The notes under the pieces: generated by a model
The model's input: only the letters and a program-made list of their open reading frames with translations
Database searches by the model: none
Told to the model about the DNA's origin: nothing
Program-made: the position numbers and the translations under genes
Assembly (NCBI RefSeq): GCF_949987535.1
Contig: NC_080080.1
Span: 63,517,006 to 63,581,005, forward strand
Reading direction: 5' to 3'
Length of the DNA stretch: 64,000 nucleotides
DNA from: Balaenoptera acutorostrata
Lineage: Eukaryota > Chordata > Mammalia > Artiodactyla > Balaenopteridae
In this document: positions 12,331 through 24,520 of the stretch, in pieces
How positions within the stretch are numbered: the stretch's first letter is position 1
Layout: the number at the start of each line of letters is the position of its first letter

Positions 12331-12484
12331 TCCAGAACTGAGGATGGAAAGTCCATAAACAACTTTCTGGACTATTGTTAGCTTAGGGTATGCTATAAGA
12401 TGGGCAGATCTACCCAAGAAATTGCTATCTTTTCTTTAAGAACAAAGACCAGATGGAACAGCCAAAACTTCTTGAGAGATTTCT

Positions 12485-12690
12485 ATGGATCAGACACTCT
12501 TTGAAGTCCTTTATACATAACTTTTTAAATCATCCCAACAATCCTATGAGATTGTTATTACCCCCATTTTATAGATGAGGAAACTGAGACACAGTGACGA
12601 TAAATAACTTCCTGAAGTATCAAAGCTAGATTCAAACAAGGTTTTTGTCTTCAGAGTCCATACCACTATGCAATTTTGCATCCTCTGTGT
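12485..12690 (-). mobile_element. MIR SINE, antisense
   Basis: Complement of MIR: CAACAATCCTATGAGATTGTTATTACCCCCATTTTATAGATGAGGAAACTGAG-like block at 12536-12592, then the weaker 'agctagattcaaaca' part. Confidence 0.85.
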
Positions 12691-15600
12691 TCTGTAGCTT
12701 TTGGAAAGCTAAAATGAGAATATCATAATCAAGCTTACTTGGACAGTAATGGGATGGGTCAGAAGAGGATATGATGGGATGAACTAAAAGTCCACAGAGG
12801 CCTCTCTCCCACACACTCCATTCCCTTACTTATCCCCCTCCAGGACTGAGGGTAAAAATAACTGGAGCATCAGGGCTAGTGCATTAGTCCAGTAGATATA
12901 AATATGAAGAGAGATACAGAAACTGTTAATAAGGCATTTCACATTCTGGTGCCCAGAAGCTCATCTATTTAGCAGTGGTGGTTTGAGCCAAACAGGTAGA
13001 GAATCAATCTGAGGGTTCAATTTTGATTGTATATGTGTGATTTCACATATTTTTTTACAATTGATAATAGCCACATAGTCATAGGATGGCTGGAGTTCAG
13101 AGATGGAATGTTTTTCAGTGGGAGAATTAGAAGAACAAATTAGGAACCCGGTCAATGGAGACCTAAGAGCAAAGGGGAAATCCATGAGAAAAGATGAGCT
13201 CAAATACTAGAGAACTGGAATACAAAGGTTCTAGACTGTTCAGTAGTATTATGGAAGTTAAACTATTACTGGTCTAAGTTTCTTTATTGTCTTCTTGCCT
13301 AGGTAGAAGGCCCCAGACCTTAAATATTAGTATATATGTTAACTGACCAAATCTGAGAATCCTGACACTAAGACTAAAAAGCAGTTGATACTATAGGGAA
13401 TCAAAGCAGAGGCTATCCAATGTATAAACATATTTTGAGACCCACCATGTACCAGGTAATGGGATGCCTCTTTTGTGGCTATCTCCTCGGAGAAGCCAAT
13501 GGAGGGATAAATGTACCCCTTAGACTCTTCTTGACTGTGCCTCCCCAAGCTGGGTCCTTATACATAGGAAGATAAGAAGGCACAGTAAATACTTTTATTA
13601 AAAATAAACTACAACAATCATTGTACACAACATGTGCTTTCTGCCAGTTAGATATTCCTAAATGGACCTAAGCCAAAATTTTGAGAGTATAGAACAATAA
13701 AAGAACCAAGATGCATGAGAGCATTAGAGATTGCCAGGATAAGAGGCCATCACAATGTCTCATAAGTCTTTCTCTTTACTCATCCCAACTCACCTTCCAG
13801 AAATCTCCAGTCTATTCTTCTATCGCCTTGTCCTGCCACAGGTGTTGAATCTATGTGGAGAAAAGGGCAACACATTCAAGAAGATAGCTTTTCCCACCTA
13901 CACTCATGGAGAAAGTAAGTGTGGCCGACCCCACTGGGAAAACTTCCCTGACTCTCTTCATTACCCACAACATCCAAAGAGGCTATTTTTCGTGCTGCTA
14001 TTAGCTGAGGTTACAGAAAGTGCCACAAAAATGTCCCCAAGATAGCTGTATGTGCAAAAGGATGGAATATGTGGACAGTGTATTATCTATAGTGTGTGGA
14101 AAATCTCATGTATGTACTCCTTAGAAACAGCGTGCCAACACTGACAGTAACACCAACTGAGAAAGGGAGACTGGGGTAATTAAAACAATACTCCACGCAG
14201 GGCCTGAGCATGGCCTCAGCATCGTGTTTAAACTTAGAGCAAATCATTTACGCACTGAAACACTTTTCCAATCACTGTTTCAATAAAGTAAATGGCTCCT
14301 TGAAGAACATGAAGAGCTAATGGAATTTTAGAGAGCAAAACCTGTCCAGTTTTCGATTCAATGTGGCGCAGAAAGTGAGGAAACGGGGACCAATATATTA
14401 AAATCAGGTGAGCCCACAGACATAGCTGCCATGGGAGGCTGAGGGAGAGTCCCTTGTTTTTTAAGTTCTCAAATAATGAATGGACTAATATCCTGAATTC
14501 AGACATGCATTATACACAGGTCAAAGAGAGTGTAAACTTTTTTTCCCTCTAAGCCAGAAGCTGGTTTTCTACCTTTTGAAAAATTATTGAGTACAAGCAG
14601 GCACTAAGACCTCTGCTCAGGAACCCGCCAAACTGCCGGCCGTGGTTAGTGGAAATGCTTATTTTTTCTGGGAAGCAAAACTAGTGGGAGAAAAAAGGGC
14701 AACTTTTAAACAAAATACTAAAAAGAAACAGATCTGAGGAATCTGGTGAAACTGAAAATTTTAATCCAAAGAAGATAATAATGACTGAATGGAAAATAAT
14801 CTTCATACTCATATTTTGATTTCAAACATTGGAAATTCTTTTATGGTCTAGAATTGCTGCCATCGCAGTGGATAATTGTGCTCCATCGGCAGTTGTTTAT
14901 TGAAGTTATTTCTTCTCTTAACCTCAGGTTAACTGATCGCAGCAAAAGAATTAGTTGGGGAAATTACTTCAAAGATAACTATTTCAAATGAAAGCCCGTC
15001 AGCTAATACTGGGCTCCTTTGGCTTCCAGTGGAAGAACGATCCCATTACAAAACAAGGGAGAGAACTCTGCACAGGCATGGTTACTTTCAGCGACTAAGC
15101 GCTGCTCAAGAACATCTCTTCCGGGTACTGATGTGATCTTACTAGCGAACAGGCTGGCTTACGTTTAAGGGGAAATATCAGTGTAGATATGTGTCCATTC
15201 ATAATCCATGTCCAAAAATGCCATGTTGTTCCCCATTGGGCAAATCCAGGTGGGAAAAAAAAGAGATACTACGAATTAGAAGTAGAAAGATAGACTTTTT
15301 AACCTATTGCTCATCTTGAGCAAGGTGCTTCCTGTTTTTCTAGTTTAATAGTCTCCTCTGCCCTCCAGTGGGTACAATCTCTTGGTTATATGTTTTAACC
15401 AAGATATCGTTATATGTTTTAAGCAGGAATTTTAATTTTTATCTGAAGCCCTCTCGATCCTCTATGGAAACCTCTTGGACTTTCTTTTTTTCTTTTTTGT
15501 CAGTGAAAACCGTAAGTGAAAGTGTAGTGAAAATTATATCCACTTTTTTTTTTTTTAGTGAATTAATGTTTTATAACTTGAAATGATAGCAATAAGGTAA

Positions 15601-16890
15601 CTTGCATTCTTTCCTTTCATTGTTTCTCAAACCATTTGCTTTACCAAAGCGTTTATTTGAATTATTCATCGATATAAAATGTAGTGTCTCTAAGGCAAGC
15701 CTCAAATTCATCTCTTTCTTTAGGTAACTGTGAGCCTGAGATAACCAGTAGAAAAATTATATTTTATGATGAAACAACAACAAAAAAGTATTCTAGAGAA
15801 AATGTTAACCTATTTGGTGGAGGAGAGTTAACATTAGATTTTTTTATTATAAAAATGTTACCTTGCACATTTTTTGACTTCTATTTAATGTTCCCCAACT
15901 CTCAGTCTACTCTTTGCCCAACACCAGACATCCAGTTAATCTTTTGGAATAACAATATAGCATTTAGCCAAAAAAATCTAAAGCCACCTAAATTTTATGT
16001 CATTGTACTTAAATTACATATTATTTCCATTTCTATATTCATATTGGAGTCTGGTTAGTTTCAGCATCTAGAGTTGTGGTTTGGGCGACTATTTCTCCTC
16101 TTTAAAAATTTTAGAATCAAAAAATGTATTCAAAACAACTAAAACCAAGTTTTAATTACATGCTAAAGGTTTTTAAACTACACATGAATGTGAATGCACT
16201 TTCATTATCATATTAAAATATTATATATTGGGATTTTTTTCTCAACCATCTATCCATGAAAGCTCAAATTACTGGAACATATAGTACTCTTTTAAACTTA
16301 TGGGGAAAATCTCTGCTTGACAAGACTATTAGAAACTTGATGAGATCTCTGAAAGGGAAAAGTTTAAACAGCAGAATTACATACCAAAATTTCAATGGAG
16401 AATGTAAGCAAATTATGGTAGTTTCATAAATATTTTATAAAATTCAAATTGCAAAAATGAAAGATTTATTTTGATTTAGGAGGAGGAAAGTCAAAATGTA
16501 AAAAATATTTTATTCTACAAATAATATGAGTATATAAGAAGTTAAATTATACACAACAAAGTGACTAACTTCAGGGAAGGATCGAAAAGATATTAATGCG
16601 TGTTTGATGATTTACTGTCAGATGGTGGATCCAAAACCAAGATCATTTCTCCTGATGCGATTCTGGGTGAACATAGCAACATATGGAGAATCCATCTAAG
16701 ACATGGTTCCTTGATTTTCTTTACTCAACTACTTTCACTTCTATAATCACTTGAGTGTTATTACTTATGATAACAATAGTTATTGTTATTATTTATAACC
16801 AGTTATTTGGTCTTTAATTAGGAGCAATGCCATTATTCAATATTTATCAAATTTCCATTAATTCACTAGTAACCATGTCAAGAAATCTAC
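12691..16890. other. single-copy intergenic DNA
   Basis: No gene or clear repeat recognised. The part 14600-15200 is richer in CpG than its surroundings and is treated as a finding. Short T runs near 15545-15557. Open frames such as 15684-16058 have no recognisable product. Confidence 0.55.
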
Positions 16891-17010
16891 ATACAAAATT
16901 GAGTAGTGGTTAAAAACACAGTCTGGAGTTAATTTGTCTGCGTTCAAATCCTGGCTCTGCCACTTACTAGCTGAAGATACCCTTGCTTATGGTTCAAACC
17001 ATCTTCAGAT
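16890..17010 (+). mobile_element. MIR SINE fragment
   Basis: AGTAGTGGTTAAAAACACAG followed by CTGCGTTCAAATCCTGGCTC and CTGCCACTTACTAGCTG, the 5' half of MIR in sense. Confidence 0.85.
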
Positions 17011-17829
17011 TATGTAAAATACAACTCTGTTTTTAGTAGTGTGGTAAAAGAAATACTTTGAAAACCCCTCACACTTGAAATTATTAAAATTCTGCATAGA
17101 ATATTTATTTGCTTTAATTTATTTCCGAGCTGACACAAAAGGAAGGAATCTGAGGAACGTTATCATAAAAGAGGAAGCAAGTGGGTAGCCTCACAGGGGA
17201 CTTCACATAAAGCTGGACCCCTTCAGTCAGTGTAAGAAATAAACCCACTACACAGGAGGGGACAGCTGGAAAACTTGCCTGACTTGATCTTGGCACTAGG
17301 TGGTAAGAAAATAAAATCGTCCTTGAGAATTTGTAACCACAACCTAGCCCTTACACGACAGATGTTTCCCGTCCAAATCCACCCTTTTTTCAGTCTTAAA
17401 AATCCGAATCAAGGAACTTAATTTAAAGTAGTTCCAGATTGGTAACGTCCCTTTGGGACTAACTGGAGGAAAGGAAGCTCATCTTAGAGTGCCGGGGCTT
17501 CAACCCAGGCCTCAAATAATCTACAGATAACCTTCCTGGTTGTGTGAGGTGGGGGGAAGGGAAATGGGGCATTGTCAAAATCACAACAAAAACAAACCAG
17601 CAAGAAATTCAGATATTTGAATTAGCAGATACAGAGTATAAAATAACCATATTTAATTTCTTCAGGAATAAAAGAAGCCTATAAATATATAAAGGGAATA
17701 AGATGGTATAAATAATGACCAAGCAATTTTGAATAAAAGCCAGTTAGATCTTTGAAAATAAAAACTCAAATGTGTTGTCATTTTTTAGAATTATGTCTGT
17801 CTTTTTCTAATTGATTTATTCAATAATTC
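17011..17829. other. single-copy intergenic DNA
   Basis: Nothing recognised. Confidence 0.5.
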
Positions 17830-17887
17830 TGGATATAAAAACTTCCAGAAGTGCATTATAAAGTGTTTCTGCCAGTTTATGCTTTGC

Positions 17888-18339
17888 TTTTTTTTTTTTT
17901 ATAATTGAAGTTCATTTATAGCAGTATATTAGTTTCAGGTGTAAAGCATAGTGATTCAATATTTTATAGATTATACTCCAGTTAAACTTTTTGCAATATA
18001 ATAGCTCTATTTCCCTGTGCTATACAATATATCCTGTAGGTTATATACTTTATATCTAGTAGTTTGTACCCCTTACTCTCCTACCCCTCTCTTGCCCCTC
18101 CCCATTTACCTCTCCCCGCTGGTAACCACTAGTTGTTCTCTATATCAATGAGTCTGTTTCTGTTTTGTTATATATATGTTTGTTTTATTTTTTAGACTCC
18201 ACATGTAAATGATAACACAGTATTTGTCTTCCTCCATCTGACTTAGTTCACTAAGCATAATATCCTCCAGGTCCTTCCATGTTGTTGCAAATGGCAAAAT
18301 TTTATCCTTTTTTATGGGCGAGTAGTGTTCCATTGTGTG

Positions 18340-18379
<40 letters not shown>

Positions 18380-19284
18380 CACACACATATAATAATTTCT
18401 TTATCCATTCATTTATTGATGGACCCTTGGGTTGTTTCCATATCTTGGCTATTGTAAATAATGCTACTATGAACGTTGGGGTGCATGTATCTTTTCAAAT
18501 TAGTGTTTTTGTTTTTTTCAGATATATACCCAGGAGTGAAATTGCTGGATCATACGGTAGTTCTATTTTTAGCTTTCTGAGGAACCTCCATACTGTTTTC
18601 CATAGTGGCTGCACCAAATTACATTCTCACCAATAGTCTGCAAGTGTTCCCTTTTCTCCACATCCTTGCCAATATTTGTTATTTGTAGACTTTGATGATA
18701 GCCATTCTGACAGCTGTGAAGTGATATCTTGTGGTTTTGACTTGCATTTCTCTAATCATTAGCCATGTTGAACATCTTTTCATGTGCCTTTTAGCAATCT
18801 GTATGTCTTCTTTGGAAAAAAATGTCTATTCAGGTCTTTTGCCCATTTTTTAATTGGGTTGTTTGTTTGTTTGTTTTTTGATATGGAGTTGTATGAGTTG
18901 TTTGTATATTTTAGATATAAACCCCTTATCAGTCATATCATTTACAAATATTTTCTCCCATTTGGTAAGTTGTCTTTTCATTCTGTCAATGGTTTCCATT
19001 TCTGTGCAAAAGCTTTTAAGTTTAATTAGGTCCCACTTGTTTAGTTTTACTTTTATTTCTTTTGCCTTAGGAGACAGATCTGGAAAAATATTGCTATGAT
19101 TTATGTCAAAGAGTGTTCTGCCTATGTTCTCTTCTAGGAGCTTTATGGTTTCAGTTCTTAGATTTAGGTCTTTAATCCATTTTGAGGTTTTTTTTTAATA
19201 TGGTGTGAGGAAATGTTCTAATTTCATTCTTTTACGTGTAGCTGTCCAGTTTTCCCAGCACAACTTATTGAAGAGACTGTCTTC
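17888..19284 (-). mobile_element. L1 3' part inserted in the old L1
   Basis: Begins with a T run (the complement of the poly-A tail) at 17888-17900, then 3' UTR, then the antisense C-terminal ORF2 region up to about 19284. The MEYYSAIK-type motif is visible at 18316-18336 in complement and is expanded by a TG repeat. Possible target duplication ATGCTTTGC (17879-17887) / ATGTTTTAC (19285-19293), 7 of 9 matching. Older than copies 1 and 2. Confidence 0.8.
18341..18387 (+). repeat. (TG)n run ending in a 20-bp perfect palindrome
   Basis: About 18 TG units, then TATA, then CA units. 18368-18387 is a perfect self-complementary 20-mer centred between 18377 and 18378. Confidence 0.9.
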
Positions 19285-20695
19285 ATGTTTTACCTTTTCA
19301 TTCTCTTGATGCCAGTTTTTGATAAGCAGAGGGTCTTAATTTTAATGAAGTTCAATTTATTAATCTATCCTTTTAAGTTTAATGTTTATTGTGTCTTGTT
19401 TGAGAATGTTTGTCTACCCCAAAGTTATGAAGTTCTTCTCTTAGGTTTCCTTCTAGAAACTTGATTGTTATACTTTTCACTTGTATATCTATGAGTCTAT
19501 CTCAAATTAATTTTTGTGTGAGGTAGAGCTTAGTATCTTTTTGTGGGAAGTAGGGCTTAGTATTTTTTTCAAATGGATATCAGATTGATAAGGAACCATT
19601 TATAGAAAATATCAACCTTTCCTAATGAACTGCAGTGGTGCCTGTGTCATAAATCAGGAACAGTATATGTAGGAGTCTACTCATTTTGATTTGTCTATCT
19701 TTGTGCCAATATTACCCTGACTTTACAGTGGTTGTAAAATTAGTCCTGAGATCTGGTAATGTACTTCCTCCATTTCATTGCTCCTGAAATTCAAGATTTT
19801 ATTGGGTATTCTAGGTTTTCTGCTTTTTCATATAAATTTTCAGTTCACCTGACTGATTTTCACATACACACAAAAACACACTGGAACTTTAATAAAGATT
19901 GTACTGAATTTGTAGATCAATTTGGAGGGTATTGGCGTCTTTAAAATATTGAGTTTTCCAATGCATGAAAAAGATATGTACCTTTCAATCAACAATTGAA
20001 TCAAACTTCTCTCAGCATTTGTTTTTTGGATTTTTTTAGGGTAAAGGTTGTACATATAATTCATTAAATATATAACTATGTAGTATTTTGGTACAATTAT
20101 AAGTGAATTTTTAAATGTTCATTTAGTTTTAGTTGCTAATAAGAAGAAATTTAAACTGGCATTTATATATGATATCTATAATGAGCAGTGACCTTGTTCA
20201 TTTACTTATTAGTTCTAATTATTTGTAAATTCTTTTGGATTGTCTATGTATGCAATCATGCCTTGCACTAATAATGGCAGTTTTAATTTGTCTTTTCTAT
20301 ATTTTATATATTTTTTCCCCTTTTCATATTACAGTGACTAAGGCTGAAGTAGAAATATTGAATAGAAGTGATGATAGTGTACATCATTGTTTTATTCTTA
20401 CCTCAGTAGAACATTGTGTTCGGTGTTTAACCAGATTAAGATGGCAGCAGTAAGACAGTTGTCAATAGCTTTTATCAGGTTAAGGAAGTTCCCTTCTTTT
20501 CCAAACCAATGAAAAATTACTTTTTTTTTTTTGGTAGTGTGCTAATTTTTATCAAATGATCTTTCTGATTTTATTCAGATGATATATGAATTTTCTTCTT
20601 TATTCTAATAATGATGATAATTACATTGATTTCTGAATGGTAAATAAACTTTAAACTAGTAGGATAAATATTCATCATAATAAACATAATACTCT

Positions 20696-20698
<3 letters not shown>

Positions 20699-20747
<49 letters not shown>
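20699..20747 (+). repeat. (AT)n microsatellite
   Basis: About 24 uninterrupted AT units within the old L1. Confidence 0.95.
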
Positions 20748-20752
<5 letters not shown>

Positions 20753-20798
20753 TTTTACTGGGTTCTATTTGAATATTTTATTTAGTATTTTACTGTCT

Positions 20799-21183
20799 TG
20801 TGCTGAAATAACTTTCTAGCCCCAAGATGGAGCAACTACTGATGGGGGCAACAAATCATCAAGCTGAAACTTAGATAACATTTGCATTTAGTGTTTTCCT
20901 GTAAATGCTCCCCTTGACCAGAAACACAGTATATTCAGTCAGCCAATCCCCAAACACCAAGCCAACCTGGGGCTTCTTACCCAAAACAAGGTTAACTATG
21001 TGGCCCCAGCAATCAGGTATTTTCTATTTGTCTCTACCTTGTTCTTTATTCTTCATGCTATAAAAGCTTCTTGCCTTCTGCCCCATTTGGTAGTTCTCTG
21101 AAAGGAGATGGTCCACTTCATGAAATGTTAAATAAATTTTGTTTGCATCACCTAAACTTTTTCTTTAACCTTTTTTTCTAACA
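20799..21183 (+). mobile_element. solo LTR of an old endogenous retrovirus
   Basis: A 385-bp insertion in the old L1 with LTR organisation: TG start, a TATAAAA box at 21059-21065, an AATAAA signal at 21131-21136, a short U5 and a CA end at 21182-21183. The flanks TGTCT (20794-20798) and TGTAT (21184-21188) could be a 5-bp target duplication with one change. No viral genes remain. Family not assigned. Confidence 0.65.
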
Positions 21184-21404
21184 TGTATTTTTTGAGAGGT
21201 ATTGGCCTGTAATTATTCTTTCTTGTAATGTCTTTGACAGGTTGATATATAAATGTTATGCTGGCCACATAAAACAAATTGGAAAGCATCCTTCATTTTA
21301 CAACTTTTTGGAAGAGTCTATGGAATTTTACTATTACATTTTCTCAAATTCTTGGATAATTCACTTGGGAAATCATCTGGTCCTGAAGTGTTCTTTGAAG
21401 GAAT

Positions 21405-21577
21405 TTTTTTTTTCTAAGTTTTTTTTTTTTTTTATTGAAGTATAGTTGATTTACAATGTTGTGTTAGTTTCTGGTGTACAGCAAAGTGATTCAGATAGAT
21501 AGATAGATAGGTAGATATTCTTTTCCATTATGGTTTATAAAAGAATATTGAATATAGTTCCCTGTGCTACACAGTAG
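21405..21577 (-). mobile_element. 5'-truncated L1 3' end, antisense
   Basis: T run at 21418-21433, then the complement of the cetartiodactyl L1 3' UTR (GAAGTATAGTTGATTTACAA), with a GATA expansion. Flanked by TGAAGGAAT at 21396-21404 and 21578-21586. Confidence 0.85.
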
Positions 21578-23500
21578 TGAAGGAATGTTTTTAATTACCT
21601 ATTCAATTCATTTAGTAGATATGTTTTGTTAAACTTTTTCATTTTTTCCTGTGGAAGTTTTGTTAATTTTTCTCAACTGTTTTGCTTATTTTATCAGAAT
21701 TTTCAAATGCATTGGCATAAAGCTATTTATAACATATTTATTATATTTTAATATTTGCAAGATCATAGTGGGTTCCAGTTTTTCATTCTTGATATATCTT
21801 GTTAAGGGGGTATGACTTTTATTAATCTTTTCAAATAAGAACCTTTTTGATTTGTCTGTGTTCTCTATCATTACCTGATTTCTTTCATCTATTTTTTCTC
21901 TTATTATTCTTTTTTCTTCTATAATCTTTGAATTTATTTTGTTATTTCTTTGTGAGATTCTTGTGATAGAAGTTTAAATCATTAATTTTAAACTTTTTTC
22001 CTTTGTACTGTATGCATTTAAAGCTATAACTCTATATTGAACACTGCTTTAGTTGTATTACCGAAATGTTTTGGTAATGTTTTCATTATCATTCAGTTAA
22101 AGATATTTATAAAATCCTTGTGATTTCATCTTTGACCAAGGGATAAATTACTTAATTTTCAAACATTTGGGATTGTTTTGTTTATATTTATCTTTTTTTT
22201 TCTAGTTTAATTTCATTATGATCAAAGAACATACACTATGTGATTTCAGTCTTTTGAAATTTGCTAAGTCTTGCTTTCTGGCTCAGCATATGGTCCAATT
22301 TGATAAATGGTCCATTAACCATTAACCAATGGTCCACATATAGAACATTATTCTGTTGTTGGATGGACTCTTTGATATGTTTCTATATGTATCAAATAAT
22401 TTATATTGGTTGATCAGATCTTCTATGTCCTTCCTGATATTTTTGTCTTATAATTCTATAACTTACTAAGACATGTGTTAAACCCGCCCACCCTCTAAAT
22501 TGTTGAATGGCCTATTTTTTCTTTTAGTTGTCATTTCTTGATATTGAAGCTATGTTATTTTGTGTATAATATTGATAATTCTTATATCTTCCTGTGGATC
22601 AAGATAAATATGTCTTTAATGTATAGTTGATTTAGTTGGATTTTAAACTAACATCCAGCCATTTATTTTCCCTTTGTCTCATCTCTTCTTTGTTTCTAAA
22701 TTCCTCCTTTCTTGACTTCTTTCAATTAATCAATTTCTTTCAATTTTCCTGATCTATTAGGTTTTTATTTTTACATTATTTATCTGCTCTAGAAATTACA
22801 ATATGATTTCTTAAATTAATACTTAAATTAATACTGCTACCATTTCCTAATCAATGCAAGAATCTTATAACAGTTTAATTCCATTTATCCCCCTTTGTAT
22901 CATTGTTGTCACATATACTGTTGTATATACATTATAAAATCCACAAAACATCATGATTATCTTCGTTTTAAGCAGTTAATATTTATTTATACTTACTCTC
23001 ATATTCACCTTTCTGGTGTTCTTCATTCCCTCCTGTAACTTCATTTTTCCAGCTAGGCTCCCCTTCAGTATAGCTGAAGAACTCCTGACAGTACCTCTCA
23101 CAATACAGATATTTGAGCAACAATTCTCTTAAATTTGTTTTCTTGTAATCCAAGTATGTTTATTTCTTCTTCATTTTTGAAGGATGGTTTCTATGGGTAT
23201 TGAATTCTGTCTTGAAGGTTTTCTCCTTTTAATACTTTAAGGACATTATTCCCTTGCATTCCATCTTCTAGAGTTTCCATTGAAAAGTCATCCATCAGTC
23301 TTATTATTGCTCCCTTAATGACAAGGGACCTCTATTTCTAGTTACCTTTAAGATCTTTCATTGTCTTTGACTTTTAGCAATTTGACTATGATGTGCTTAA
23401 GTGTGATTTTCTTTTTATATGTCATGATTGGGATTGTAGAGCTTTTAAAGTCTGTTTGGCAAATCACTTTGGGAAAAATCTCAGTAACTCAGAGGCATGT

Positions 23501-24131
23501 ATAAGTTGGGTTATGACTATAGATTAAAAGGATTATGGGGAGAGGGGAGTTAGTTCAGTTATCTCCTTCAGAAAACCTCTTAAGCGCCCACACCCACTCA
23601 CAACCCCCAGGTCTCCCTTAGGTGCTCTCTCTTAGGACATAGCATTAGAGCACATTTCATACTACATTGTAGCTATCTTTTTCACTACTGAAATGAGCAG
23701 AATGCAAATAATATGGACACTTTTTTTCAATATTTACAAATGTGTATGTATGTGAAGCGTATAAAAATGTTAATAAAATGATTTTATTATGGCATTAAGT
23801 TTTTGTTAGATCATTTTTTGTTTGTGTATTTTGCTTGTTTAAAAAATTTAAAAACCTAGAAAATAGAATAGGTGTTTTAAAATGCCCTGAATAGTATTTA
23901 AATAGTAGAGTTGAATATAAACTAATTATTTACATAATAAAGTTATATTTGGCCAAAAATCATTAAAGTTACTTAAGAGGATCAACCCTTACATTGTAAT
24001 CTGTTTCTAAATGTTTACTAAATACAAATTACCTGTAGCTAATTCAGCTTTGAACATACTTTTAAGTAAACATAAAGTACAGCATTGAATCATCTTTTAA
24101 TATTTACAATTCTATGTCAGTTTCTCAAATT
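23501..24131. other. AT-rich intergenic DNA
   Basis: Nothing recognised. Confidence 0.5.
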
Positions 24132-24520
24132 CTTTTTTTTTTTAACATCTTTATTGGAGTATAGTTGCTTTACAATGGTGTGTTAGTTTCTGCTTTATAA
24201 CAAAGTGAATCAGCTATACATATACATATACATATATCCCCATATCTCCTCCCTCTTGCATCTCCCTCACACCCTCCCTATCCCACCCCTCTAGCTGGTC
24301 ACAAAGCACCGAGCTGATCTCCCTGTGTTCTGCGGCTGCTTTCCACTAGCTATCTATTTTACATTTGGTAATGTATATATGTCTATGACACTCTCTTCAT
24401 CCCAGCTTACCCTTCCCATTCCCTGTGTCCTCAAGTCTATTCTCTACGTCTGCATCTTTACTCCTGTGCTACCCCTAGGTTCTTCAGAAACTTTTTTTTT
24501 TTAGATTCCATATATATGCA

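Larger units (their letters stand above)
17830..23500 (-). mobile_element. old L1 (L1M-type), antisense, interrupted
   Basis: Host of a nest of insertions. Its pieces read as antisense L1 ORF2 and ORF1 region: 17830-17887, 19285-20798 (for example 'cttttcattctcttgatgcc', 'tcaatttattaatctat', 'tttgtctatctttgtgcc'), 21184-21404 ('tattggcctgtaatt') and 21578 to about 23500. It is much more diverged than copies 1 and 2. A (TA)n run at 20699-20747 lies inside. The fragment 21686-21871 still shows the SKRFLFEKINKSHTPLTR ORF2 stretch. Confidence 0.75.

Noticed and set aside
18145..18636. Open frames with TH or CV repeats
   Set aside because: Products of translating the TG/CA microsatellite inside an L1 fragment.
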